A stretch of DNA of 64,000 nt from Acidobacteriota bacterium (GTDB taxonomy: Bacteria > Acidobacteriota > Thermoanaerobaculia > Multivoradales > J023). The stretch is taken from NCBI GenBank assembly GCA_029263395.1, contig JAJCXO010000257.1, forward strand, positions 1 to 64,000, read 5' to 3'. Both the position numbers and the translations under genes were made by a program. The notes below the pieces were generated by a model. The model was given only the letters and a program-made list of their open reading frames with translations. It was not told the origin of the DNA and searched no databases. Below, one piece after another: positions 40,818 to 49,950 of the stretch (position 1 is its first letter; the number at the start of each line of letters is the position of its first letter).

Positions 40818-43790
40818 ATGTCTAGGCATCACTATGGATCTTATGCTGGCCTACCACAGCTAGCCGGTCTGCGAATGATCGCTTGGCTTGCAGCGGTCTG
40901 CGCCGCAGTGTCCGGCGCTTTGGTTCCGATTGCGCTGGCCGAGCCTCACCAGACCGGGGTGCCCGATGTCGGGGCTCTGGTGAGCGCTGTTGAACTACGC
41001 CTCGACGCTCCCTTGGCTCGGCGATTACGGCTCGAGTCGTTGGTCACCATCCATCCAGGCCAGCGATTAACCGAACAGAACATTCGACGCACGCTGTCGA
41101 GTCTGCAGGCGACCGGTCTCTTCTCCCAGATCGAAGTCCTGACTCGTAAGGATCCACCGATCGCAAACTCGCCAGCCGCCGAGCGCCAAGACAACAGGTT
41201 ATCCGGCAGCTCTCCCATTGACGTCGCCGCAACGCCCACAGTCACTGTCATGATTGTGATGCGAACCCGCACCTGGGTCCGCTCCGTCGAGTTGCAAGGC
41301 GACGCTCGACTCGACAAACGACAATTGCAACGCGCGATTGTGCAGCGCGAAGCTAGCCCACTCGTCGAAGACCAGCTCTTGACCAGTGTTTACGCACTCC
41401 AAGACTTATATGCCGAGCGTGGATTTCGTGAAGCCGAAGTTCGAGCCGAGGTTGCAGCGCGGCCCGAAGGCGGTCAGGTAAATCTGATCTTCCATCTGTC
41501 TCCAGGGCCCCGTGCGACCATCGGCGCCGTACAGTTCGAAGGCAACATCAGCCCTTATCGGCACAGTGACCTGATGGCTGCGATGCGCCTGCAACCGGGG
41601 ACAACAAAATACGATCAAGAGCGGATCGCGGTGAGTGTTCGTCGGTTGCGTTCGTGGCTCGCTGAGCGCGGCCACCTGGAAGCGACAGTGGCCATGCCTC
41701 GGGAGAGGTACGACTCTGAAGCACACCGTATCGATCTCACCTATCCACTCACCCTCGGAACGACTCTTCGGTTCGAGGTCGCCGGCGCCTCCCGCAAAGC
41801 CCTCAAGCGTAAAGGACTGCTGCCACTCCTGGATGGAGGTAGCTTCGATGACCCAACACTGGATCAAACCTGCGAACGGATCAAGAACTACCTTCAACGC
41901 AAGGGCCATTACCACGCAGCTGTCGAATGGCAAGAGGAGGAGCTGGACGACGGACGTTCAATCTTCCTCGAGATCAGACCAGGTAAAAACTACACCCTCG
42001 CCGAAATGACCTTTGTCGGTAACAAACAGATCTCTGAAGAGCAGCTGTTGGCGTTGATGGCCACAGGCCCTCACCGTGTTTTGCGACCCGGAAGCGGGCG
42101 CCTGGTCAACGAAGATCTCGAGGAAGATCTCGACAATCTACGCTCGTACTATTTACTCCAGGGGTTTGGTGAGGTCGAAGTCGAAGCCCTTGTTGTCAGC
42201 GAGCATGGGGATCAGTTGGCCCTCGAGATCGAGATCCGGGAGGGCAACCGTCACCGCTTGGTCGACTTCACATTTTCCGGCATCGAAATGCTCGACCTCG
42301 ACCGGGTCCGGGACGCACTCCCGCTGCAGCCCGGGGGGCCTTTTCACCCGGTACTACTCGACGACAGCATCAACATCGTACGCGCCCTGTACGAGGACGA
42401 AGGGTTTCCCAACACCACTGCAACGCCACAGCTCGACTGGAACGAAGACCAAACCCTGGTCGATGTCAACTTGGCGATCGACGAAGGCCCCCAAGCGGTA
42501 GTCGACCGCGTGATCTTGCGCGGCCAGCGACATAGTAAGGATGACGTCATCCGCCGCTTCGTCAAACTCGAGCCCGGGGACCCGATCAGTCGCCGACGAC
42601 TGCTCGAAATCGAGCGCGATCTCTACCGACTTGGCATCTTCTCCAAGGTCGACGTCGAACAGCGTTCGGTAGCAGAAAGTAGTGAACGGCACGACGTCGT
42701 TGTGCGGCTCGAGGAAGGGCGGCGTTATCGTCTCGCCTACGGCTTCAGCTACCACTCCGACGACGGCCCAGGCGGACTACTCAGCGTCACCCGGGCCAAC
42801 ATCGGTGGACGCGGCGATCGCCTGCAATTCGAACTGCGAGGCACCGAGCTGGACAGCGTTTTCCGGGTGCTCTACGACCAACCTCGCCTTGGACATTGGA
42901 ATATACCGATCACCTACAGTGTGTTTGGACAGACCGAAGATCGCGACGCGTTCCTGGTAAGAAATCTCGGTGCTCAGGTCGCTGTCACCAAAGATTTACC
43001 CTCGGTCCGACTCCGCGGTGTGGTGGAGTATCGATCCGTGACCATCTCGGAACAAACGGCTGCGTTTCTCGACCTCGACCCCAACGACATTCTGCGTGAC
43101 GACCGCGAAGTCGAAATTTTCAGCCTAATCCCGATTTTCTATGCTGACCGACGAGACGACCCCCTCGATCCCGAAGCCGGATGGTCAACAGCTCTGCAAC
43201 TCGAACATGCGCTGCCGCTGGGCAACGCAGACACCCATTTTCTCAAGCTTTTCTGGCAACAAACCCACTACGTTCCCTTCGGCCGTTTCGGTGGACTGGC
43301 GGCTAGCTGGCGGCTCGGCGCCATTGAGCCCTTGGACCTGGGCGCAACGCTCGACCCATTGGCTCTAGCGGGGTTGTTGCCGCCGGATCTACCGAGCGCC
43401 TTGGTACCGGCTTCCGAACGTTTCTTCGCTGGTGGCCGGACCTCGCACCGGGCCTATGATCGCGATCAGCTAGGCATTCAGGGCCAGACCTTGTTCATCG
43501 CTGGCGATGAGCTGATCGAAGTCGGCGGCAATGGACTGGCAGTGCTCAACCTGGACTACCGTTTCCCGATCTCTGGACCCGTGGGTGGCGTTGTATTCTT
43601 CGACTACGGCAACGTATGGGCCGACTGGACCGACATCGATCTTGCGGATTTCAAACCTGGCGCCGGCATCGGGCTCCGTTATGCTTCTCCGATTGGACCG
43701 GTCCGTCTGGAGATCGGGTGGAAACTCGACCCCGAACCTATGGATGCCACCAATCCAGTGTTCTTTTTGAGCTTCGGCAATCCATTCTAG
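40818..43790 (+). CDS. BamA/TamA-family outer-membrane assembly factor (Omp85)
   Basis: The 990-residue protein starts at ATG 40818 after a GAGGA site. It has a signal peptide (IAWLAAVCAAVSGALVPIALAEP). A run of POTRA domains follows (for example LSSLQATGLFSQIEVL and LLEIERDLYRLGIFSKVDVEQR). The C-terminal 16-strand Omp85 barrel has GSRTSHRAYDRDQLG-like GGRTSHRAYDRD, LNLDYRFPISGPVGGVVFFDYGNVW, GIGLRYASPIGPVRLEIGWKL and a terminal Phe. The VRGF motif appears as SHRAYDRD, diverged from the canonical form. Five or more POTRAs fit BamA, whereas placement after TamB suggests a TamA/TamL role. Confidence 0.9.
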   Translation: MSRHHYGSYAGLPQLAGLRMIAWLAAVCAAVSGALVPIALAEPHQTGVPDVGALVSAVELRLDAPLARRLRLESLVTIHPGQRLTEQNIRRTLSSLQATGLFSQIEVLTRKDPPIANSPAAERQDNRLSGSSPIDVAATPTVTVMIVMRTRTWVRSVELQGDARLDKRQLQRAIVQREASPLVEDQLLTSVYALQDLYAERGFREAEVRAEVAARPEGGQVNLIFHLSPGPRATIGAVQFEGNISPYRHSDLMAAMRLQPGTTKYDQERIAVSVRRLRSWLAERGHLEATVAMPRERYDSEAHRIDLTYPLTLGTTLRFEVAGASRKALKRKGLLPLLDGGSFDDPTLDQTCERIKNYLQRKGHYHAAVEWQEEELDDGRSIFLEIRPGKNYTLAEMTFVGNKQISEEQLLALMATGPHRVLRPGSGRLVNEDLEEDLDNLRSYYLLQGFGEVEVEALVVSEHGDQLALEIEIREGNRHRLVDFTFSGIEMLDLDRVRDALPLQPGGPFHPVLLDDSINIVRALYEDEGFPNTTATPQLDWNEDQTLVDVNLAIDEGPQAVVDRVILRGQRHSKDDVIRRFVKLEPGDPISRRRLLEIERDLYRLGIFSKVDVEQRSVAESSERHDVVVRLEEGRRYRLAYGFSYHSDDGPGGLLSVTRANIGGRGDRLQFELRGTELDSVFRVLYDQPRLGHWNIPITYSVFGQTEDRDAFLVRNLGAQVAVTKDLPSVRLRGVVEYRSVTISEQTAAFLDLDPNDILRDDREVEIFSLIPIFYADRRDDPLDPEAGWSTALQLEHALPLGNADTHFLKLFWQQTHYVPFGRFGGLAASWRLGAIEPLDLGATLDPLALAGLLPPDLPSALVPASERFFAGGRTSHRAYDRDQLGIQGQTLFIAGDELIEVGGNGLAVLNLDYRFPISGPVGGVVFFDYGNVWADWTDIDLADFKPGAGIGLRYASPIGPVRLEIGWKLDPEPMDATNPVFFLSFGNPF

Positions 43791-43990
43791 TGCGGTAACG
43801 GTAGATCCTGATAACCTACATTTTCGAGCTACGCTCCCCCGCTCCGGGCTGCCCGGAAGTGGTCCCTTATCGCATCTAGGCTCCGTTGGCGATTCAACAT
43901 TACTTGCCACGTCAGGGGCCCGGAAACAAACTTTTTCTGCGGATTCGAGTTCCGCAGCTGAATCCTTCAGCTCGCGTAAAGGAGGTTGAA

Positions 43991-45094
43991 GTGTCCAAGG
44001 TCTTCGACGAATTCGCGGACGAGTACGGTCCCGAGAAGATTGTCTACATTTACGAACCGCGCTGCGGCCTCAAAGGCATTGTCGTTATCGACAACATCTC
44101 AGCGGGCCCCGGCATTGGCGGCATCCGCATGGCGCCCGATGTTTCGACCGCCGAAGTGTTCCGCCTAGCCCGCGCTATGACTTGGAAGAATTCCCTCGCT
44201 GGAATTCCTCATGGCGGCGCCAAGTCTGCCATCCTGGCTGATCCCGCGGCCCCTAACAAAGAGACCCTGATCAGGCAGTTCGCACGTGCCATTGAAAACA
44301 TGGAGGGCTACATCCCGGGTCCGGACATGGGTACCGACGAAGTCTCGATGGCATGGGTACGCGACGAGATCGGTCGGTCCGTAGGCCTGTCCAAGGTCCT
44401 GGGCGGCATTCCACTCGATCAGATCGGAGCCACCGGTTACGGTCTCGCGGTCTGTGCTGAGGTAGCACAAGACTACGCCGGCCTGAAACTCGACGGCGCC
44501 AGAGTTGTCGTTCAGGGATTCGGCAACGTCGGCTCACACGCAGCCCGTTATCTACAGGATCGTGGCGCTATCCTGGTGGCCGCCAGTGATCTCGACGGCA
44601 CGGTATATGACCCCAAGGGTATCGACGTCGACAAGCTGGCTGCGATCAAACAAGAGACCGGACGCGTCACCACCTACGAGGGCGGGGAGAAACTGCTCTT
44701 GGACGCCTGGATCGACCTCCCTTGCGACATCATCGTACCTGCAGCGCGTCCTGACGTGATCGATGAGAGTAATGCGGCCCGCCTGAAATGTAAGCTGGTG
44801 CTTCAAGGTGCCAACATTCCGGTGACCGCACGAGCTGACCGCATTCTGCATGATGCGGGGATCGTCTCGGTGCCTGATTTTGTCGCCAACGCCGGTGGGG
44901 TAATCTGTGCGTCGGTCGAATACCGTGGCGGTACACAGAAGCAAGCGTTCGAAACGATCGAAGAGAAAATCAAAGAGAACACCCGTGCCGTACTGGAACT
45001 GGCAAAGAGCCACAGTCAGATACCGGCAGAGGCGGCGCTGACGCTAGCTAAACAACGGGTCTCAGAGGCAATGGCCTACAGACGATCGAGCTGA
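43991..45094 (+). CDS. Glu/Leu/Phe/Val dehydrogenase
   Basis: The GTG at 43991 follows an excellent AAAGGAGGT site at 43978-43986, so I take it over the longer frame. The 367-residue enzyme has the ELFV signature PGIGGIRMAPDVSTAEVFRLARAMTWKNSLAGIPHGGAKSAI with K66 and K78 in the active site and D112 in PGPDMGTDE. The Rossmann motif is VVVQGFGNVGSHAARYL and a NAGGVICASVEY segment closes the active site. It oxidatively deaminates an amino acid to its 2-keto acid with NAD(P). Its length is nearer Leu/Phe/Val enzymes than hexameric glutamate dehydrogenase, so the substrate is left open. Confidence 0.9.
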   Translation: MSKVFDEFADEYGPEKIVYIYEPRCGLKGIVVIDNISAGPGIGGIRMAPDVSTAEVFRLARAMTWKNSLAGIPHGGAKSAILADPAAPNKETLIRQFARAIENMEGYIPGPDMGTDEVSMAWVRDEIGRSVGLSKVLGGIPLDQIGATGYGLAVCAEVAQDYAGLKLDGARVVVQGFGNVGSHAARYLQDRGAILVAASDLDGTVYDPKGIDVDKLAAIKQETGRVTTYEGGEKLLLDAWIDLPCDIIVPAARPDVIDESNAARLKCKLVLQGANIPVTARADRILHDAGIVSVPDFVANAGGVICASVEYRGGTQKQAFETIEEKIKENTRAVLELAKSHSQIPAEAALTLAKQRVSEAMAYRRSS

Positions 45095-45253
45095 CGTATA
45101 GCTCCGGAGCCTCGACCGCGGATACAATGCAGGGCTTAATCGTAGCTATCCCGGCCCGAGGCTGCCGTTGCCATCGGTGGATCGGTTGCCCGGTCGCGGT
45201 GCAGAAAGGGGTTCGGAGAGGGGTGAGACGCATTCCGTCCGCCTCAGCGACGC

Positions 45254-48200
45254 ATGATCTTCAGCCGCGACCACGTTCGTAGAGGTGATCAGGAGTACCA
45301 GAAGGGCAACCTTCAGCGTGCCGCAGAGCTGTATCTGAAAGCCAAGCGGTACCGTCAAGCGGCAAGCGTCTACGCCGAGCTTGGCGAAGTCCAAAAGGCG
45401 GTCGAGGTTTACCTCGACGCCGGCCAGCCACGGATGGCCGCCGAACTGCTGGCCGCAGAAGGTCACCACAAAGAGGCGATCACGAAATACGAAGAGGCCG
45501 GTGCTTATGCTCGTGCTGCAGAAATCTGCTTGAAGCTCCAGCAGCTGGTTCGTGCGGGCCGCTTGTTCGAGCAAGCAAAGATGTATCGGCGGGCGGCTGA
45601 AGCGTTCACCAAGGCGGGCGAGATCGAACGCGCACTGAGTGCCTGGGAAGCGGCCAGCAACATGCTGCGCGATCAAAGGCTCGAGGCCAAGGATCTAGCG
45701 CTAGAGAAAAAGATCCGAGAGCTCGATTCCCATCGCGCCGAGGTCCTGTCGAATGTTGGCCGCCACTTGGAGGCAGCCGAGCTGATGGCGGAACATCGCC
45801 AACCTGGTCGTGCGGCGTCACTTTATGAGCGAGCTGGCCATTTCACCAAAGCCGCGGAGGCATTTCTCGGCGCCGGCCGTGTCACCGAGGCACTGGCAGC
45901 GATCGAGCGCGACCCCAAGGCTGACGAAGCGCTTCGCGCGGAGATCTACCTCAACTGTGCCCGGCACCAGGAAGCTGGGGAAATCTTCGAACGAATGGGC
46001 CGTTTTGATGCTGCGGCCTCGGCCTATGAAGGCTCCGAGTCTTGGGCAGAAGCGGCCAGGCTTTGGGAGAAAGCAGAATCATTCACCCGGGCGGCGGAGT
46101 TCTTTTCGCGCATCGAGCGTTATGAAGACGCCGGAAGATGTTACGCCAAAGCTGACCGCCACGAGAATGCAGCACAAGCCTTCGGCAAGGCAGGCGACGA
46201 TCAATTTGCTGCGGATGCCTATATGGCTGCCGGAAATCTCCTCAAGGCAGGCGAACACTATGTCGCAGCCGGCCTCCAGACCGCTGCCCGCGACGCGCTG
46301 CAGTCGATCAGTGCTTCCAGCTCAGACTACAGCGAGGCGTCCTGTTTTCTGGTTCCAGTACTGATCGATGAAGGTCTCTTGAAGGCCGCTGAACAGCGCT
46401 TCGAGATCATTCACGAGTCCAACATCGAACCTGGAGAACCGACATTCGTTTATTGCAAGGGGCGCCTGGAAGAAGCTCGAGGCCAGTATCCAGCTGCGGA
46501 ACTCAGTTATCAGAAGATCCTCGCCAAACACCATGATTTCCGCGATGTCAGTGAACGGCTGCGGGATATCCGCGGCAAGGTAGGCAGTGCCTCTGGAGTC
46601 TTCGCCGGCTCCGAGAAGACTTCTGGGACTCTGAGCCGCTTCGAGCCCAGCCCTGCGCCTACACCCAAGCCCGCTCTCAGGAATACCGCACCGATCGACT
46701 TCGAGGACGTCACCCAGAGATCGAAGGCCACTGGTGGCCATCAGCCACAATCTTCACCCACACCTACAATCTCAACCTCTGCCATGAACTCGGCCCTGCC
46801 CTTCGATCTCGAAGATCGAGTCGACCCGTGGTGGAGTGGTGCAGAATTCTTCCGTGCGGTCGACCACCGCTCGGGTAAGTCGATACTCCTGGTGTCGTTC
46901 CCGTTGGCGGAGGTCGCGAGTCGAGTAGAGAAGTTCCGCCGGGTGATGCGCGAGGTTGTGGCGCTCGATCATCCCACGATCCTCAAGCTCAACGAAGTGA
47001 TCATGGCGAGCGATAAAGTACTGCTCCTCTATGAACCCTTCGATGGGACCCCGCTCGGTGGCTTGCTGGCGACCCGACGCTTACCACCTTTGACCAACTT
47101 GAACTTTATCGTCCAGTTGACCGAGGCCCTCTCGACAGCCCACAAACTGGGAGTCACCCACCAATGGCTGTCACCGCAAACGATCCTGATCGATGAACGC
47201 AATCGCCTCAGGTTAGTTGGCATCGGTCTTCGCGAGGTGCTGGCGGATCGCGATGCGACCAGCCAAGCCTATCTCAGTCCCGAGATTCTGGAGGATGGTG
47301 TTGTTGGCCCGGCGAGCGATGTCTACAGCTTGGGTCTGCTAGCGGTAGAACTACTGCAGGCACAGATGCCAGTGGGCTGGGGCGATCAGCCAGAGGTCGA
47401 TCCCAAGACGGTGGTTTGGCCAGACGAAGTCCGCGATGCGGTGCCTCAAATGGCACGCGATGTTTTGGTTCGCGCCCTCGCTCGCCAGCCATTGACTCGC
47501 CCGTCGACTCTGGAGCTGTCCTCTGCGCTGTCATCGATCGGCCTGGTTCAAGGACAACTTCTCGTAAATCGCTACGAGATTCTCGGCGAGCTGGGCCAGG
47601 GTGGCATGAGCCGAGTCTACCGAGCCCGTGATCGGGAGCTCGATGACGAAGTAGCGATCAAGACGGTCTTGACGCCCGCTCTCGGCCAATCAGAGAACGA
47701 GGAACGTTTGCTGCGCGAAGTGCAGATCTGTCGCAAGATATCGCACCCAAACGTAGTTCGAGTCCACGACTTCGGCCGGTTCCCTGGTGGCATCTTCATC
47801 ATCATGGAGATTCTGGACGGCCCGGGACTCGATGTGGTGATCGCGAACGAAGCCCCGCTGTCGATCAAGCGTGTCAAGGGGTTGCTCCAAGGGATCACCG
47901 GAGCCCTTGCCGAGGCCCACCGACTGAAAATTATCCATCGTGATTTGAAGCCATCCAACGTGATTCTGGTCGACGACCGGGTCAAGGTACTCGACTTTGG
48001 TATCGCCCGCATGGGCGATGGGCCGGAGAGCGTCAACCTAACCCGAACCGGAGAAGTGATCGGCTCACCCATGTACATGGCTCCAGAGCAGATCCAGGGT
48101 CAGACCCTGACGGGATCCTGCGACCTCTATGCTCTTGGGGTGATCGCCTACACCCTGCTGGCAGGACATGAGCCATTCATCGCTGACACAACAACGGCGG

Positions 48201-48367
48201 TGGTGTTGAAGCATCTCCATGATGCCCCTCCCGATGTTCGGGAAGCTCGTCCTGAACTTCCTGAGGTATGGGTTGAGCTACTGACCAAGCTACTCGCCAA
48301 GAAGCCCGCCGATCGCTGCAAGAACGCCGACCAGCTTCTGGAAATCGTGTCGGCACTGCCGGTTTAG
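45254..48367 (+). CDS. TPR-like repeat / pseudokinase / serine-threonine protein kinase
   Basis: The 1,037-residue cytoplasmic protein has three parts. Residues 1 to about 440 are helical repeats of about 20 residues (AAELYLKAKRYRQAASVYAELGEVQKAVEVY...). Residues about 516-757 are a degenerate kinase-like domain. It keeps DVYSLGLLAVELL, but the catalytic loop reads HQWLSPQTILI, the DFG position is VGIGL, and no glycine loop is visible. Residues about 772-1037 are a complete kinase: GELGQGGMSRVY, VAIK, HRDLKPSNV, DFGIAR and GSPMYMAPEQ. The tandem pseudokinase-kinase layout suggests internal control, as in Janus kinases, while the repeats may bind partners. No membrane helix or PASTA domain is seen. 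It lies between the dehydrogenase and HtrA. Confidence 0.88.
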   Translation: MIFSRDHVRRGDQEYQKGNLQRAAELYLKAKRYRQAASVYAELGEVQKAVEVYLDAGQPRMAAELLAAEGHHKEAITKYEEAGAYARAAEICLKLQQLVRAGRLFEQAKMYRRAAEAFTKAGEIERALSAWEAASNMLRDQRLEAKDLALEKKIRELDSHRAEVLSNVGRHLEAAELMAEHRQPGRAASLYERAGHFTKAAEAFLGAGRVTEALAAIERDPKADEALRAEIYLNCARHQEAGEIFERMGRFDAAASAYEGSESWAEAARLWEKAESFTRAAEFFSRIERYEDAGRCYAKADRHENAAQAFGKAGDDQFAADAYMAAGNLLKAGEHYVAAGLQTAARDALQSISASSSDYSEASCFLVPVLIDEGLLKAAEQRFEIIHESNIEPGEPTFVYCKGRLEEARGQYPAAELSYQKILAKHHDFRDVSERLRDIRGKVGSASGVFAGSEKTSGTLSRFEPSPAPTPKPALRNTAPIDFEDVTQRSKATGGHQPQSSPTPTISTSAMNSALPFDLEDRVDPWWSGAEFFRAVDHRSGKSILLVSFPLAEVASRVEKFRRVMREVVALDHPTILKLNEVIMASDKVLLLYEPFDGTPLGGLLATRRLPPLTNLNFIVQLTEALSTAHKLGVTHQWLSPQTILIDERNRLRLVGIGLREVLADRDATSQAYLSPEILEDGVVGPASDVYSLGLLAVELLQAQMPVGWGDQPEVDPKTVVWPDEVRDAVPQMARDVLVRALARQPLTRPSTLELSSALSSIGLVQGQLLVNRYEILGELGQGGMSRVYRARDRELDDEVAIKTVLTPALGQSENEERLLREVQICRKISHPNVVRVHDFGRFPGGIFIIMEILDGPGLDVVIANEAPLSIKRVKGLLQGITGALAEAHRLKIIHRDLKPSNVILVDDRVKVLDFGIARMGDGPESVNLTRTGEVIGSPMYMAPEQIQGQTLTGSCDLYALGVIAYTLLAGHEPFIADTTTAVVLKHLHDAPPDVREARPELPEVWVELLTKLLAKKPADRCKNADQLLEIVSALPV

Positions 48368-48478
48368 CAGGCTGTGGTGAAAGTGCTCCGCGTCACGAGT
48401 TTCAGCTAGACCGATATTCACTAGATCTCACAGCTCTAATTTCTTGCGTTTTTCGACGATCTACGGTAGCAATTCACT

Positions 48479-49624
48479 ATGAGACTTTGGTCAGCACTCC
48501 CGACTTTGATCCTGGTTTTTAGTCTCGGCAACCTCACCGGTTATCTGTTTTCGCGGTCCAGCCGATCCCTGAGTGCTGAACCTGGACCGGCGGCAGCAAT
48601 TCCTGCGAACGCCGCCGACGTTGCGTCCGTGTTGGCAGCCGCGCCGACGTCGCTGAGTTCTCTGACTCAGCAGGAACAACGCGATATCAACGTCTTTCGA
48701 GAGCGCAGCCCGTCGGTGGCCTACATCTCCAACATCGCACTGCGCCGAGCTTACTTCTCGCTCGATGTGTTCGAGATTCCCCAGGGCACGGGTACCGGTT
48801 TCGTATGGGACGACCAAGGCCATATCGTCACCAACTTCCACGTCATCCAGGACGGTGATCGATTCAAAGTCACCCTCGGCGATGAAGAATTCGATGCACG
48901 GCGGGTCGGCGTTGCGCCTCGTAAGGACCTCGCGGTGCTCCGGATCGACGCCCCCGGCCGCGACTTGCGCCCAATTCCTCTCGGGCTCTCCGCGAGCCTG
49001 GTCGTCGGCCAACGGGTGTTGGCAATCGGCAACCCTTTCGGCCTCGACCAATCTCTCACCGTTGGTGTAGTCAGCGCCTTGGGGCGAGAGCTCAACTCTC
49101 CTGCAGGTTTTCCGATCCGTGATGTCATCCAGACCGACGCGGCGATCAACCCCGGCAACTCAGGTGGCCCACTGCTCGACTCGGCAGGTCGGCTGATTGG
49201 CGTCAACACCGCGATCTACAGTCCTAGCGGCACCTCCGCTGGTATCGGCTTCGCTGTGCCCGTCGACACCATCACTAAGCTGGTGCCTCAGCTTATCGAG
49301 CACGGTCGTCCAGTACAGCCTGGTATCGGCGTCGAACTGGTCGAAGACCGATTGGCGGCTCGAGTCGGCGTCCAGGGCGTTATCGTCCGGCAGGTTTCGC
49401 GCGGTGGGCCAGCTGATCGTGCCGGCATCGTCGGCTTGCAGCAATCGCGACGCGGAGTGACCCTCGGTGACGTCATCGTTGCTGTCAACGACCAGCCAGT
49501 CAGCTCACTGCAGGATCTAGTCTTGGCTTTCGAAGATATTGGCGTCGGCGGCGAGGCCCGGTTGATGCTCGAAAGATCTCGCCAGCAGCGGGTAGCCACC
49601 CTACGGTTGGTCGCGGTCGAGTAA
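48479..49624 (+). CDS. HtrA/DegP-family trypsin-like protease with PDZ domain
   Basis: The 381-residue protein has an N-terminal anchor (LPTLILVFSLGNLTGYLF), placing it in the periplasm. The protease domain has triad H121 (TNFHVI), D150 (RKDLAVL) and S228 (GNSGGPL). One PDZ domain (about 280-381) follows with GVIVRQVSRGGPADRAGI and DVIVAVNDQPVSSLQDLV. HtrA proteases degrade or refold damaged envelope proteins. One PDZ rather than two and a membrane anchor make it DegS-like in layout. The promoter region overlaps an AT-rich 110-bp gap after the kinase gene. Confidence 0.92.
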   Translation: MRLWSALPTLILVFSLGNLTGYLFSRSSRSLSAEPGPAAAIPANAADVASVLAAAPTSLSSLTQQEQRDINVFRERSPSVAYISNIALRRAYFSLDVFEIPQGTGTGFVWDDQGHIVTNFHVIQDGDRFKVTLGDEEFDARRVGVAPRKDLAVLRIDAPGRDLRPIPLGLSASLVVGQRVLAIGNPFGLDQSLTVGVVSALGRELNSPAGFPIRDVIQTDAAINPGNSGGPLLDSAGRLIGVNTAIYSPSGTSAGIGFAVPVDTITKLVPQLIEHGRPVQPGIGVELVEDRLAARVGVQGVIVRQVSRGGPADRAGIVGLQQSRRGVTLGDVIVAVNDQPVSSLQDLVLAFEDIGVGGEARLMLERSRQQRVATLRLVAVE

Positions 49625-49950
49625 ACGAATCGATAAGCTGACGCGGCATCCTGTAAGTGAGATAGACTCAAACTTTACGGCAGTAGATCAGAATAAGTGG
49701 CTGATTTGAAGAGTCTAACTAATCTAGACGGCTAATCAGCTAGGTCCTCGATGGAAGGAAGTCTGTATAGCGACAAATCGCTACCTATACAGACTTCCAA
49801 TTAGAGCGGGTTGCCCGCCTGGAATCGCTTCTCGACAAAAGCCGCACTTCATCAGAATGAGTCGAGAAAAACCGCTCTATCCAAGAAATCTGAGCCTACA
49901 GAAGGCAGATTCCGCGACCGTAAGTATTTTCTGACTGCAAACCTCACTCG
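49625..49950. promoter_or_regulatory. Intergenic region with long hairpin
   Basis: The 326-bp gap between HtrA and the GGDEF/EAL gene contains a strong hairpin at 49757-49798. GGAAGTCTGTA pairs with TACAGACTTCC, with an inner TAGCGA/TCGCTA stem, a CAAA loop and a CCTA bulge. A smaller GCGGG TTG CCCGC hairpin is at 49806-49818. No T-run follows either stem, so a simple intrinsic terminator is not certain. The rest is AT-richer and featureless. Confidence 0.6.

Noticed and set aside
43886-43990. Longer start for the amino-acid dehydrogenase
   Set aside because: A strong AAAGGAGGT site selects the GTG at 43991.
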